Assembly: GCF_947331465.1 (NCBI RefSeq)
Contig: NZ_CAMZOK010000001.1
Coordinates: 124,001 to 188,000 of the forward strand
From: Shimia sp. Alg240-R146
GTDB lineage: Bacteria > Pseudomonadota > Alphaproteobacteria > Rhodobacterales > Rhodobacteraceae
Direction: 5' to 3'
Length of the DNA: 64,000 nt
Both the position numbers and the translations under genes were made by a program. The notes under the pieces were generated by a model that made no database searches, was not told the DNA's origin, and saw only the letters and a list, made by a program, of their open reading frames with translations. Of this stretch, positions 25,922 through 35,112 are shown in pieces (the stretch's first letter is position 1; each line of letters starts with the position of its first letter).

Positions 25922-27027
25922 CAGCCGATCGTGCCTTGGTTTTCACCAACTTGGCCGCGATGCAGTAGCAGGTGATCCAGGATCACGCAGGCCATCATCG
26001 CCTCTCCGACAGGCACAGCACGAATACCAACACAAGGATCATGCCGCCCCTTGGTGATCACCTCGGTCGGGCTGCCGTCAATGCGGATCGATTGGCGCGG
26101 CGTAAGGATCGAACTTGTTGGTTTCACGGCAAATCGCACGACCACATCTTGTCCGGTGGAAATGCCGCCCAAAATGCCACCTGCGTGGTTTGAAGAAAAT
26201 TCAGGCGTGCCATCGGCACCCATGTAAATTTCGTCCGCGTTCTGCGAGCCTTTCAAGGCCGCCGCCGCCATGCCTTCACCGATCTCAACGCCTTTGACCG
26301 CGTTAATAGACATCATTGCCGCCGCCAAATCAGTGTCTAACTTGGCATAAACCGGCGCGCCGATGCCGGCTGGCACGCCCCGCGCTACAACTTCGATTAC
26401 GCCACCGACGCTGTCATGTTCTTTGCGCAGCGCCTGCAAGTAATTTTCCCATGCCTGCGCCACATCGGCGCCCTGCGGGATCCAGAAATCATTCTGATCA
26501 ATCGCGTCCCAATCAAAAGCCGCGCGGTCAATCTCCAGCGCGCCCATCTGGGTCATATAACCCTTGATCTCAAGCTCCGGCGCCAACGCATTGATCGCCG
26601 CGCGTGCAATGCCGCCTGCGGCAACACGAGCCGCCGTTTCCCGCGCCGAACTGCGCCCGCCCCCGCGATAATCGCGGTTGCCGTATTTCAGGTGATAGGT
26701 GATGTCGGCATGACCGGGCCGGAACGTCTGACTGATCTCGCCATAGTCGCGGCTGCGCTGGTCGGTGTTCTCGATCATCAACTGGATCGACGTGCCCGTG
26801 GTCTTGCCATCAAACACACCCGACAGGATCTTCACCGCGTCCGGTTCATTGCGCTGCGTGGTGTTCTTGTTCTGGCCGGGACGGCGCTTGTCCAGCCAGT
26901 GTTGCAACATCGCCTCGTCCACCGGCACACCCGGCGGGCACCCGTCAACCGTCGCGCCCAGCGCCGGCCCATGGCTTTCACCCCATGTGGTCACACGAAA
27001 AAGATGTCCAAAGCTGTTCATCGACAT
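25921..27027 (-). CDS. aroC: Chorismate synthase
   Basis: A 368-residue enzyme that converts 5-enolpyruvylshikimate 3-phosphate to chorismate, the last common step to aromatic amino acids and folate, using reduced FMN. Signature motifs are clear: [10 protein letters not shown] near residue 16, the [15 protein letters not shown] stretch around residues 125-140, and [27 protein letters not shown] near 275. Length is typical. The ATG at 27027 has an alternative two codons later. It is followed by the HD hydrolase gene with a one-base overlap. Confidence 0.97.
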   Translation of the reverse strand: MSMNSFGHLFRVTTWGESHGPALGATVDGCPPGVPVDEAMLQHWLDKRRPGQNKNTTQRNEPDAVKILSGVFDGKTTGTSIQLMIENTDQRSRDYGEISQTFRPGHADITYHLKYGNRDYRGGGRSSARETAARVAAGGIARAAINALAPELEIKGYMTQMGALEIDRAAFDWDAIDQNDFWIPQGADVAQAWENYLQALRKEHDSVGGVIEVVARGVPAGIGAPVYAKLDTDLAAAMMSINAVKGVEIGEGMAAAALKGSQNADEIYMGADGTPEFSSNHAGGILGGISTGQDVVVRFAVKPTSSILTPRQSIRIDGSPTEVITKGRHDPCVGIRAVPVGEAMMACVILDHLLLHRGQVGENQGTIG

Positions 27028-27179
27028 AAGCCTGCCTCCAAGTCTTGGCCGACAGCCTTAGCGTCATTGACAGAAAATCAAAAGCCATTGCGCCGCATTA
27101 ACGCTCACCAAAATCCAATCGTTGCGGGGCCGACACCAAGATCGCTTGCCAATTGCCAACTTGCGCCCTAGACATCGGC

Positions 27180-27280
27180 TTACCTCGGGGTGCCTGCGTC
27201 AAAACGCGCAGGCTGAGATGCACACTGCGAACCCGTTGAACCTGAACCGGTTAAGACCGGCGGAGGGAAGGTCGAGGGAA
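27180..27280 (+). promoter_or_regulatory. TPP riboswitch (THI element) upstream of thiBPQ
   Basis: The region has the ordered THI-box motifs: CTCGGGGTGCC at the 5' side, GGCTGAGATG at 27211-27220 (HMP-binding core), and ACCCGTTGAACCTGAACCGG leading to GGCGGAGGGAAGG (pyrophosphate-binding helix). Closing stem P1 is CCTCG (27183-27187) with CGAGG (27273-27277). Downstream CTCCGCC at 27295-27301 can pair either with GGCGGAG inside the aptamer or with the GGAGG ribosome site at 27313-27317. No terminator-like U-run is seen, so control of translation start is the likely mechanism: TPP would free CTCCGCC to mask the ribosome site. Confidence 0.92.
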
Positions 27281-27322
27281 TGAGTCCTGACTATCTCCGC
27301 CCGTCGCAATTTGGAGGATACC

Positions 27323-28321
27323 ATGAAGTATCTGAGCTTTGCCGCGGGACTGTTTGCTGCCACCACCGCTGTGGCCGAGACACCCGTTCTCACAGTCTAC
27401 ACCTATGACAGCTTTGTTTCCGACTGGGGCCCTGGCCCTGCCGTCAAAGCCGCATTTGAAGAAACCTGTAACTGCGAGCTGAACCTCGTTGGCGCAGGCG
27501 ATGGCGCCGCCCTTCTGGCGCGCGTGAAACTCGAAGGCGCACGGTCGGACGCCGACGTTGTGCTGGGTCTGGACACCAACCTGACCGCCGCCGCCGCAGA
27601 CAGCGGCCTGTTTGCAGAACACGGTCAAACCGTGACTGTAGATGTACCAAATCCGTTTGGCGCGCCCGGCACCTGGACGGACGCAAACTTCCTGCCGTTT
27701 GACTGGGGCTACTTCGCCTTTGTTTACGACAACACCAAACTGGACACCGCGCCCACGTCATTTGACGAACTGGCCGCATCCGATCTGAAAATCGTCATCC
27801 AGGATCCACGCAGCTCCACCCCCGGTCTGGGCCTGCTGCTTTGGGTCAAAGAGCAATACGGCGACGATGCCCCCAAGATGTGGGAAGCGCTGTCTGACAA
27901 CATCGTCACCGTGACCAAGGGCTGGTCCGAAGCATACGGCCTCTTCCTTGAAGGCGAAGCCGACATGGTACTCAGCTACACCACGTCGCCCGCGTATCAC
28001 ATCGTCGCCGAAGAAGATCAGAGCAAATCTGCCGCCGCCTTTGACAGCCACTACATGCAGATCGAAGTTGCCGGCAAATTGGCCAACACCGACCAAAACG
28101 AACTGGCCGACCAATTCCTGGCCTTCATGGTCAGCGATGCGTTCCAAACGATCATCCCGACCACCAACTGGATGTATCCAGCGGTCACGCCTGCGGCTGG
28201 TGTTCCAGACGCCTTCGCGGCACCGGTTGGCCCCGAACAGGCCCGCCTGATTGCACCGGCTGACGTGCCCGCAATCCGTGACGAGGCGCTGGCGGAATGG
28301 TCCGCAGCTCTGTCGCAATAA
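27323..28321 (+). CDS. thiB: Thiamine ABC transporter substrate-binding protein
   Basis: A 332-residue periplasmic protein with signal peptide (MKYLSFAAGLFAATTAVAE) and the ThiB pattern LTVYTYDSFVSDWGPG at the mature N terminus, then the FLPFDWGYFAFVYDN and QDPRSSTPGLGLLLW regions that line the thiamin site. The ATG at 27323 is chosen because GGAGG lies six bases upstream. It is the first gene of thiBPQ under the TPP riboswitch and its 3' end overlaps thiP by 25 bases. It captures thiamin, TMP or TPP for import. Confidence 0.95.
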   Translation: MKYLSFAAGLFAATTAVAETPVLTVYTYDSFVSDWGPGPAVKAAFEETCNCELNLVGAGDGAALLARVKLEGARSDADVVLGLDTNLTAAAADSGLFAEHGQTVTVDVPNPFGAPGTWTDANFLPFDWGYFAFVYDNTKLDTAPTSFDELAASDLKIVIQDPRSSTPGLGLLLWVKEQYGDDAPKMWEALSDNIVTVTKGWSEAYGLFLEGEADMVLSYTTSPAYHIVAEEDQSKSAAAFDSHYMQIEVAGKLANTDQNELADQFLAFMVSDAFQTIIPTTNWMYPAVTPAAGVPDAFAAPVGPEQARLIAPADVPAIRDEALAEWSAALSQ

Positions 28322-29853
28322 ATCGCGCCCTTCCGGGCAAAATCGCGGCGGCGCTGGTCGCCGCGATTGTTCTCGGCACGCTTGTCGCCGTCGCCTTGCG
28401 CGCCGAAGCCGGACGCGGCCTTGGTCCCGCCGAATGGTCCGCTATCCGCTTCACCGTTTTTCAGGCCGTGCTTTCTGCCGCCTTTTCCGTTCTCCTCGCT
28501 ATCCCCGTTGCCCGCGCTCTGGCACGCCGCCGCTTCTACGGCCGCCGCTTGCTGATTTCCCTCTTGGGCGCACCTTTCATCCTTCCGGTAATCGTCGCCG
28601 TGATGGGCCTACTGGCTGTTTTCGGGCGCAGCGGAATTCTCAACGAAACCCTACGCGCCCTCGGCCTGCCCGAAGTTTCCATCTACGGCCTGCACGGCGT
28701 GGTGTTGGCCCATGTGTTCTTCAACCTGCCACTGGCCACCCGACTCGTCTTGCAAGGCTGGCAAGACATCCCGTCCGAACGCTTCCGCCTTGCCGCGCAG
28801 CTTGGCTTTGGCCCCCGCGACATTTTCCGCACGCTCGAGGCGCCTATGCTGGCGCGCACCCTGCCAGGCGCTGCCGCAATCATCTTCGCCATCTGCCTCA
28901 GCAGTTTCGCAGTGGCGCTCACCCTTGGCGGCGGTCCCCGTGCCACAACAGTCGAACTCGCCATCTACCAAGCCTTTCGGTTTGATTTTGATCTCGGCCG
29001 CGCGGCCCTGCTGTCTTGCGTCCAAATCGCGCTAGTGGGTGCGGCCGCGCTCGTCGCCCTCAAACTTTCAAACCGCGACGGATTTGGCACCGGCCTTGAC
29101 CGTACGGTGCAACGCTGGGACGCACAAAACACGCTCCTGCGCGCACTCGACACCACCACGATCACCTTCGCCGCTCTCTTCTTGATCCTACCAATCGCTC
29201 TGGTCATCCTACGCGGCGCACCGGCTCTCACAGACCTCCCCACCTCGGTCTGGTCCGCCGCTCTTGCCTCACTCCTAATCGCGTTGGCCTCAACGATCCT
29301 CATGCTTGCCCTCGCGCTGCCGATCGCCATTGCCGCAGGCACGGGCCGCGCCCGACTCGAAGCCATCGGACTGCTTGGCATCGCCGCCAGCCCGCTGGTA
29401 ATCGGCACCGGCCTCTTCATCGTGATCAACCCGATCGCCAATCCCTTTGCACTCGCTTTGCCCGTTACGGCCACCGTGAACGCGATCATGGCGTTGCCAT
29501 TCGCGCTGCGCATAATGGTGCCCGCTGTGCGTGACACTCACGCCAACTATGATCGCCTCAGCACGTCTCTGAACCTCACAGGTCTGTCTTGGCTGCGACT
29601 GTTGTTGATCCCTCGTCTGCGCCCAAATCTTGGTTTCGCGTGCGGTTTGACGGCTGCGATGTCGATGGGTGATCTCGGCGTCATCGCGCTCTTTGCTGAC
29701 CCGCAAACCGCCACGCTACCATTGCAAATGTACCGGCTGATGGGCGCCTATCGGATGGAACTCGCCTCCGGCGCCGCCGTCCTTCTTCTGGCGCTGTCGT
29801 TCGGCATCTTCTGGATTTTCGACAAAGGAGGCCGCGCCCATGCTGACGCTTGA
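28297..29853 (+). CDS. thiP: Thiamine ABC transporter permease
   Basis: A 518-residue integral membrane protein with about twelve helices, formed by two fused permease halves. EAA-type docking loops are seen in each half (ERFRLAAQLGFGPRDIFRTLEAPM in the first; NYDRLSTSLNLTGLSWLRLLLIPRLR in the second). The start lies 25 bases inside thiB and the end overlaps thiQ by 14 bases, which indicates strict translational coupling. It forms the channel for thiamin import with ThiQ. Confidence 0.94.
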   Translation: MVRSSVAINRALPGKIAAALVAAIVLGTLVAVALRAEAGRGLGPAEWSAIRFTVFQAVLSAAFSVLLAIPVARALARRRFYGRRLLISLLGAPFILPVIVAVMGLLAVFGRSGILNETLRALGLPEVSIYGLHGVVLAHVFFNLPLATRLVLQGWQDIPSERFRLAAQLGFGPRDIFRTLEAPMLARTLPGAAAIIFAICLSSFAVALTLGGGPRATTVELAIYQAFRFDFDLGRAALLSCVQIALVGAAALVALKLSNRDGFGTGLDRTVQRWDAQNTLLRALDTTTITFAALFLILPIALVILRGAPALTDLPTSVWSAALASLLIALASTILMLALALPIAIAAGTGRARLEAIGLLGIAASPLVIGTGLFIVINPIANPFALALPVTATVNAIMALPFALRIMVPAVRDTHANYDRLSTSLNLTGLSWLRLLLIPRLRPNLGFACGLTAAMSMGDLGVIALFADPQTATLPLQMYRLMGAYRMELASGAAVLLLALSFGIFWIFDKGGRAHADA

Positions 29854-30532
29854 CGCCCTCACACTGACCCAAGACGACTTCCAATTGACAGCTGACCTCA
29901 CTGTCGCCACCGGCAGCCGCACCGCCATAATAGGCCCCTCAGGCGCCGGAAAATCCACGCTGCTCGCCGCCATCTCCGGCTTTCTCCCACCCAAGCACGG
30001 CCACATCCGCTGGCAAGACACGGATCTCACACAATTGCCGCCCGGCAGCCGCCCAATCGCGATGTTGTTTCAAGACAACAATCTGTTCCCGCATCTGACC
30101 GTGGCCCAAAACGTCGGCCTCGGCCTGCGCCCCAACCTGCGCCTGACCCAAAACGAACAAGCCAAAGTTGCGGCGGCCCTCGCCCGCGTCGGCCTCGCCG
30201 ACATGCCGGACCGCAAACCCGCGCAACTCTCCGGCGGCCAACAAAGCCGCGTCGCGCTTGCCCGCGTGCTGGTGCAATCCCGCCCGCTGATCTTACTGGA
30301 TGAACCTTTCGCCGCTCTGGGTCCGGCGCTCAAGACAGACATGCTCGATCTCGTCGCTGCGCTTCTGGATGAAACAAACGCCACGCTCTTGATGGTAAGC
30401 CACGATCCCACCGACGCGCGCCGGATCGCCAACCAAACTATCCTCGTGGCCGACGGCAAGGCGCACCCTCCTCAGGACACGCAAACCCTGCTCGACTCCC
30501 CACCGGATGCTCTCAAAGCTTATCTCGGCTAA
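29840..30532 (+). CDS. thiQ: Thiamine ABC transporter ATP-binding protein
   Basis: A 230-residue ATPase with Walker A GPSGAGKST, Q-loop FQDNNLFPHLT, signature LSGGQQSRVALARVL, Walker B LILLDEPFAALG and switch histidine in VSHDPTD. It ends the thiBPQ operon. The spacing and overlap with thiP, and the lack of a C-terminal regulatory domain, are typical of ThiQ. GC-rich hairpins follow the stop. Confidence 0.94.
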   Translation: MLTLDALTLTQDDFQLTADLTVATGSRTAIIGPSGAGKSTLLAAISGFLPPKHGHIRWQDTDLTQLPPGSRPIAMLFQDNNLFPHLTVAQNVGLGLRPNLRLTQNEQAKVAAALARVGLADMPDRKPAQLSGGQQSRVALARVLVQSRPLILLDEPFAALGPALKTDMLDLVAALLDETNATLLMVSHDPTDARRIANQTILVADGKAHPPQDTQTLLDSPPDALKAYLG

Positions 30533-30534
30533 GC

Positions 30535-30594
30535 CTTCTTCTTGCTTGAAATATCCTGAGGGGCGACAGCTCGCTGTCGCAGGGGCAAAGCCCC
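30535..30594 (+). terminator. Hairpins and dispersed repeat after thiQ
   Basis: The stretch starts with a repeat unit CTTCTTCTTGCTTGAAATATC (30535-30556 area) that resembles the arms at 42121 and 42258. It is followed by hairpin GCGACAG/CTGTCGC (30563-30569 and 30574-30580) and by GGGG-CAAAG-CCCC (30582-30594) before an A-rich stretch. These probably end thiQ transcription, although no strong U-run follows. Confidence 0.5.
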
Positions 30595-30602
30595 AAAACA
30601 AA

Positions 30603-30622
30603 CGGGGGCCCAAAGGCCCCCG
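30603..30622 (-). terminator. Rho-independent-type terminator of ilvE
   Basis: CGGGGGCC at 30603-30610 pairs with GGCCCCCG at 30615-30622 across a four-base loop. On the minus strand the stem is followed by a T-rich stretch (GTTTGTTTTG), which fits termination of ilvE, whose stop codon is about 37 bases upstream. Confidence 0.7.
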
Positions 30623-30658
30623 ATAAATTCGCGCGCGTCATAGACGCGCCCCATACAC

Positions 30659-31528
30659 TTACTGACGCACCAAAGCCTCATAAGCTTCGGCGATCTCGCG
30701 TGTGATGTCGCCCACCTCAAAGGTATAGTCGCCAATCTGCCCGACCGGCGTCACTTCCGCCGCTGTGCCGGTCAACCAACACTGCTCAAAATCGGTCATC
30801 TCTTCGGGCATGATATGACGCTCATGCACGGTGATGCCGCGATCCTTGAGCATGCCTATCACGGTCTGTCGCGTGATGCCGTTCAGGAAACTGTCCGGCA
30901 GCGGCGTATGCACTTCGCCATCTTTCACGAAGAAAATATTCGCGCCCGTCGCCTCGGCCACATAACCGCGATAATCCATGAACAAAGCGTCCGAACACCC
31001 TTTGGCCTCGGCCTTATGCTTGGAGATCGTGCAGATCATATACAGACCCGCCGCTTTGGCATGCACCGGAATGGTCTCGGGGCTCGGGCGCTTCCACTCA
31101 GCAATGTCCAGCTTCGCGCCCTGCATTTTGGCGTCGCCGTAATAGGCACCCCACTCCCAAACCGCGATCGCAACACGCACTGGGTTCTTCGCAGACGCGA
31201 CACCCATGTCGTCCCCCGACCCGCGCCAGACAACAACGCGCACATAGGCGTCTTTCAGGCCAGATTTCTCTAGCGTCGCCACTTTCGCCGCTTCCAGCTC
31301 TTCAATGGTGATAGGCATCGGCATGTCCAGCGACTCAGCGCTCTTGAACAGACGCACATTGTGCTCATGGCTTTTAAAAATCTTGCCATTATAGGCCCGC
31401 TCGCCTTCAAAGACGGAACTTGCATAGTGCAGCGCGTGGCTCAGCACATGCACCTTGGCCTCACGCCAATCTACAAACTCGCCATCCATCCAGATGACAC
31501 CGTCACGATCATCATATGCACCAGCCAT
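30659..31528 (-). CDS. ilvE: Branched-chain amino acid aminotransferase
   Basis: A 289-residue PLP enzyme (fold type IV) that interconverts branched-chain amino acids and their 2-keto acids. The N terminus DGVIWMDGEFVDWREAKVHVLSHALHYASSVFEGERAY is the IlvE signature, the PLP lysine is in the middle in ISKHKAEAKG, and GITRQTVIGMLKDRG is the conserved C-terminal helix. The ATG at 31528 is preferred over 31546 since AAGGA precedes it. It is transcribed alone, divergent from the MarR gene. Confidence 0.95.
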   Translation of the reverse strand: MAGAYDDRDGVIWMDGEFVDWREAKVHVLSHALHYASSVFEGERAYNGKIFKSHEHNVRLFKSAESLDMPMPITIEELEAAKVATLEKSGLKDAYVRVVVWRGSGDDMGVASAKNPVRVAIAVWEWGAYYGDAKMQGAKLDIAEWKRPSPETIPVHAKAAGLYMICTISKHKAEAKGCSDALFMDYRGYVAEATGANIFFVKDGEVHTPLPDSFLNGITRQTVIGMLKDRGITVHERHIMPEEMTDFEQCWLTGTAAEVTPVGQIGDYTFEVGDITREIAEAYEALVRQ

Positions 31529-31696
31529 GGTCGTTCCTTTCGCCAAGCGTCTTTTCCATTTATTGCGCCAATTACGGCCACTTCGGTCATAATGTTGCGC
31601 AAAACCTGCGATTCGCTACCAGTTTGCCCTTGGAGTGTCAACAAACCTGACGTATTGTGACACTCAAAGAGGCATAATGTGAATTCCGGAGGCCAC

Positions 31697-32194
31697 ATGG
31701 GCGAAGGCATCAGGAGCGACAGCCTGCTCTATCTGACAGATGAGCAACTACGTCAGGGCATCGAGGCAATGTATTTCGCCTATCGCGGCTTCACCGCCGA
31801 TCCCGACAGAATTCTTGAATCGATGGCGTATGGCCGCGCCCATCACCGCGCGATCCACTTCATTAACCGCGCGCCGGGCACCACCGTAACCAACCTGCTG
31901 GCGATCCTCGGCGTGACCAAACAGTCCCTGAACCGGGTGTTGCGCACCTTGATCGAAGACGGGCTTGTCGAAAGCCGCGTCGGCAAATCTGACCGCCGCG
32001 AACGTAACCTTTATCTGACCGAAGCCGGCACCGCGCTTGAACACCGGCTGTCCGATGCACAACGCGCCCGCATGCGGTCCGCTTTTCGTGACGCAGGCCC
32101 TGAAGCCGTCTCTGGCTTTCGTCAGGTTCTGGAATCAATGATGGACGGTGAGCTGCGCCGCCAGTACAAATCGCTGCGTGACAGTGGTCGATAA
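31697..32194 (+). CDS. MarR family regulator, PetP-like
   Basis: A 165-residue winged-helix regulator: MAYGRAHHRAIHFINRAPGTTVTNLLAILGVTKQSLNRVLRTLIEDGLVESRVGKSDRRER carries the MarR recognition helix and wing. The ATG at 31697 follows a CGGAGG site. Twelve bases separate it from the response-regulator gene. A MarR gene directly before an OmpR-type response regulator is the arrangement of petP-petR in Rhodobacter, which affect cytochrome bc1 expression; I infer orthology from the arrangement and sequence style, not from a comparison. The bc1 genes are not in the window. Confidence 0.85.
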   Translation: MGEGIRSDSLLYLTDEQLRQGIEAMYFAYRGFTADPDRILESMAYGRAHHRAIHFINRAPGTTVTNLLAILGVTKQSLNRVLRTLIEDGLVESRVGKSDRRERNLYLTEAGTALEHRLSDAQRARMRSAFRDAGPEAVSGFRQVLESMMDGELRRQYKSLRDSGR

Positions 32195-32206
32195 GGGAAC
32201 ACCCAC

Positions 32207-32908
32207 ATGAACGAGGTCGACCCCCACCTACTGATTGTTGACGACGACGAACGCATCCGGAGCCTCCTGCGCAAATTTCTCATGCGCAACGGCTTCCTCG
32301 TGACCGCCGCCCGCGATGCCGCCCACGCGCGACGCATCCTGACGGGGCTCGACTTCGACCTGATCGTTCTCGACGTTATGATGCCGGGCGAAGATGGCAC
32401 CTCGCTGACACGCTTCATCCGCGAAACGTCTGACACGCCTGTCATGCTGCTGACTGCCAAAGGCGAAACCGAAGACCGCATTCTTGGGCTTGAGGCTGGC
32501 GCAGATGACTATCTCGCCAAACCGTTTGAACCCAAAGAACTGCTGTTGCGCATCAATGCCATCCTGCGGCGCATGCCGGAACCCGAAGGCAACCAATCCG
32601 TGCCCAAGGTGCTGCACCTCGGCTCGATCCGTTATGACATCGACCGTGGCGAGATGTGGCAGGGCGACGAACCGCTGCGCCTGACCGCCACCGAAAGTCA
32701 GCTGATGCGGATTTTTTCCAAAACACCGGGCGAGGCCGTCAGCCGCACGCAACTGGTCGAGGAACTGGGCCGCGACAAGGGCCAGGCCCAAGAACGCGCG
32801 GTGGATGTGCAAATCACCCGCCTGCGCCGCAAGATCGAAGAAGACCCGAAACAACCGCGCTATCTGCAGACTGTGCGCGGTGCAGGCTATATGCTGGCAC
32901 CGGACTAA
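32207..32908 (+). CDS. OmpR/PhoB-family response regulator, PetR-like
   Basis: A 233-residue regulator. The receiver domain (about 7-120) has DDD near residue 13-15, phosphoacceptor Asp in LIVLDVMMPGEDG, the switch Thr in LLTAKGE, and Lys in YLAKPFEP. The C-terminal winged helix (about 140-230) includes LTATESQLMRIF and VDVQITRLRRKIEEDP. It follows the MarR-type gene by 12 bases and no histidine kinase gene is next to it. This fits PetR of Rhodobacter, which is paired with PetP rather than with a kinase. The call to the family is firm; the PetR identity is inferred. Confidence 0.9.
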   Translation: MNEVDPHLLIVDDDERIRSLLRKFLMRNGFLVTAARDAAHARRILTGLDFDLIVLDVMMPGEDGTSLTRFIRETSDTPVMLLTAKGETEDRILGLEAGADDYLAKPFEPKELLLRINAILRRMPEPEGNQSVPKVLHLGSIRYDIDRGEMWQGDEPLRLTATESQLMRIFSKTPGEAVSRTQLVEELGRDKGQAQERAVDVQITRLRRKIEEDPKQPRYLQTVRGAGYMLAPD

Positions 32909-32968
32909 AACTCAACAGGCGGTCAGCCCGCCTTGAGCAACGGTTTTGGCGAGGCAGAGAGGCAGCCC

Positions 32969-33904
32969 ATGACAACAGCACTGTTCACCCACGACAGCTC
33001 TCTGAAACATCAGACGCCCGCCGGTCATCCGGAACAAATCGCGCGGATCGAGCACATCGCTGCCGCGCTCAACGCACCGCAATTTCAGACCCTAATCCGC
33101 CGTGATGCGCCTGATTGCACTGATGCGGACATTCTGCTGTGTCATCCGCAAAGCCATCTCGACGCTATAGCAGCCGCAGAACCATCGTCCGGCACTGTGG
33201 CGCTTGATGGCGACACCCATATGTCGCCCGGTTCCCTCAAAGCCGCCCGTCGCGCGGTTGGAGGTTGCGTCGCCGCAGTCGACGCAGTTCTGACAGGTGA
33301 CACAAACAACGCCTTCGTCGCGTGCCGTCCGCCCGGCCACCACGCCGAACACTCCACACCGATGGGATTTTGCCTGTTTGGCAATGCCGCCATCGCCGCC
33401 AAACACGCTTTGGACCGACACGGCCTGTCGCGCGTCGCGGTTGTGGATTTCGACGTGCACCACGGCAATGGAACGCAGGCCCTGCTGTGGGACGAGCCGC
33501 GCACGCTTTTCATCACGTCACACCAGAACCCGCTTTGGCCCGGAACCGGCCTGCCCGGCGAAACTGGTGCCACCAACAACGTTCAGAACTGGCCGCTGCC
33601 GCCGCATTCTGACGGCCGCCTGATGCGGGCCACTTATCAGGCCGAAATCTTTCCAGCGCTGAACCGCTTCAAACCCGAGTTGTTGATCATATCCGCTGGC
33701 TTTGACGCCCACGCAGACGACCCGCTGGCGCAACTCAACTGGTCCACCGAAGATTTCGCGTGGCTCACGCGCGAACTTTGCGCGATTGCGGCAGAACATT
33801 GCCAAGGGCGGGTGGTCTCGACTTTGGAAGGCGGATATGATCTGAACGCCTTGGCGGCGTCGACCGCCGCCCACGTCCGCGTTTTGATGGAGACAGCCGC
33901 ATGA
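32969..33904 (+). CDS. Histone deacetylase-family (acetylpolyamine amidohydrolase-like) hydrolase
   Basis: A 311-residue zinc deacetylase with the class II HDAC pattern: RPPGHHAE active-site histidines (about 119-126), FGNAAIAA, VDFDVHHGNGTQ with the metal-binding Asp and His, and SAGFDAHADDPL. Bacterial members deacetylate polyamines or small amides; the substrate here is not known. The ATG at 32969 opens on TTALFTHDSSLKHQTPAGHPEQ. It overlaps xseB by four bases (ATGA), so it is the first gene of an hda-xseB-ispA-dxs run. Confidence 0.92.
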   Translation: MTTALFTHDSSLKHQTPAGHPEQIARIEHIAAALNAPQFQTLIRRDAPDCTDADILLCHPQSHLDAIAAAEPSSGTVALDGDTHMSPGSLKAARRAVGGCVAAVDAVLTGDTNNAFVACRPPGHHAEHSTPMGFCLFGNAAIAAKHALDRHGLSRVAVVDFDVHHGNGTQALLWDEPRTLFITSHQNPLWPGTGLPGETGATNNVQNWPLPPHSDGRLMRATYQAEIFPALNRFKPELLIISAGFDAHADDPLAQLNWSTEDFAWLTRELCAIAAEHCQGRVVSTLEGGYDLNALAASTAAHVRVLMETAA

Positions 33905-34143
33905 GTGACACACCAATCAGCGAGATGAGCTTTGAAGCCGCAATGCGCGAGCTGGAACAGGTTGTCGGCCAATTGGAACGCGGCGACGTCGAACTCGAAA
34001 AATCCATCGCGCTCTATGAACGCGGGGCCGAGTTGAAAAAGCGTTGCGAAGACAAACTCAAAGAAGCCGAGGAAAAAGTCGCCGCTATCACGCTGGACGG
34101 CGACGGCAACCCCAAAGGGCTGACCCCCGTCGAAGGCATGTAA
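33901..34143 (+). CDS. xseB: Exodeoxyribonuclease VII small subunit
   Basis: An 80-residue helical protein with the XseB core FEAAMRELEQVVGQLERGDVELEKSIALYERGAEL. It binds XseA to form exonuclease VII, which digests single-stranded DNA. The start overlaps the deacetylase stop by four bases. In many bacteria xseB sits directly before ispA and dxs, as here. Confidence 0.95.
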   Translation: MSDTPISEMSFEAAMRELEQVVGQLERGDVELEKSIALYERGAELKKRCEDKLKEAEEKVAAITLDGDGNPKGLTPVEGM

Positions 34144-34227
34144 TCCCCGCAGCCCAACCGCGCGACACACAATCCGCCGGATTGGGCGCTGCCCGCCCGA
34201 ACAACGGGCATCAGGATCAAGACGCAG

Positions 34228-35097
34228 ATGTTCCAAACCCGTCTCACAGAAACCGCCACTTTGATCGAAGCCCACCTGCAAATGGTGATGGCCCCGCTTG
34301 GCGACCTGCCGGTTGTCGAGGCCATGCGCTACGCCAGCGCTGGTGGCAAACGCCTGCGCGCCTTACTGGTGCTCGAAAGCGCCCGTCTACATGGCATTGC
34401 CCCCGAAAATGCGATCTGGCCGGCTGGCGCAATCGAGATGATTCACGCCTACTCCCTCGTGCATGACGATCTGCCCTGCATGGACGACGACGATCTGCGT
34501 CGTGGCCTGCCCACCGTGCACGTGAAATGGGACGAAACCACCGCCGTTCTTGCTGGGGACGCGCTGCAAACCCTCGGGTTTGAAAGCGTATCGCGCCCCG
34601 ACTGTCACCCCGACCCGCTGGTGCGGGCCGATCTGACCGTGACCCTCGCCCGCGCGGCTGGCGCGCAGGGCATGGTGCTGGGTCAAGCCCTCGACATCGC
34701 CGCCGAAACCGCGCCTTTGCCGTTGACGCTCGACGAAATCACCCACCTTCAGGCGGGCAAAACCGGCGCGCTGATCGCTTGGTCTGCCACCGCCGGCGCC
34801 ATGATGGCCCGCGCTGACACCGCACCACTTATGCGCTACGCCACAGATCTCGGCCTCGCGTTCCAGATTGCCGATGACATCCTCGATGTCGAAGGCGACG
34901 TTGAAACCGTTGGTAAGGCCGTTGGCAAAGACGCTGACGCCGGCAAGGCGACCTTTGTGTCCCTGCTGGGATTGGACGGTGCAAAATCCCGCGCCCGCGA
35001 CCTTGTGCAGGATGCCTGCGACGCTCTATCCTCCTATGGTACGAAGGCTGATACCTTGCGGGACGCCGCCCGTTTCGTTATCTCGCGAGACAGCTAG
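34228..35097 (+). CDS. ispA: Polyprenyl synthetase (farnesyl/geranylgeranyl diphosphate synthase, IspA type)
   Basis: A 289-residue prenyltransferase that condenses isopentenyl diphosphate with allylic diphosphates. The first aspartate-rich motif is HDDLPCMDDDDLRRG and the second is IADDILDVEGD; GGKRLRALLVLES holds the conserved GKR. The two residues CM inside the first motif make the longer bacterial type II FPP synthase form. It lies 84 bases after xseB and 15 before dxs, so precursor synthesis and chain elongation genes are together. Confidence 0.93.
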   Translation: MFQTRLTETATLIEAHLQMVMAPLGDLPVVEAMRYASAGGKRLRALLVLESARLHGIAPENAIWPAGAIEMIHAYSLVHDDLPCMDDDDLRRGLPTVHVKWDETTAVLAGDALQTLGFESVSRPDCHPDPLVRADLTVTLARAAGAQGMVLGQALDIAAETAPLPLTLDEITHLQAGKTGALIAWSATAGAMMARADTAPLMRYATDLGLAFQIADDILDVEGDVETVGKAVGKDADAGKATFVSLLGLDGAKSRARDLVQDACDALSSYGTKADTLRDAARFVISRDS

Positions 35098-35112
35098 CAA
35101 AAGGCACGCGCA

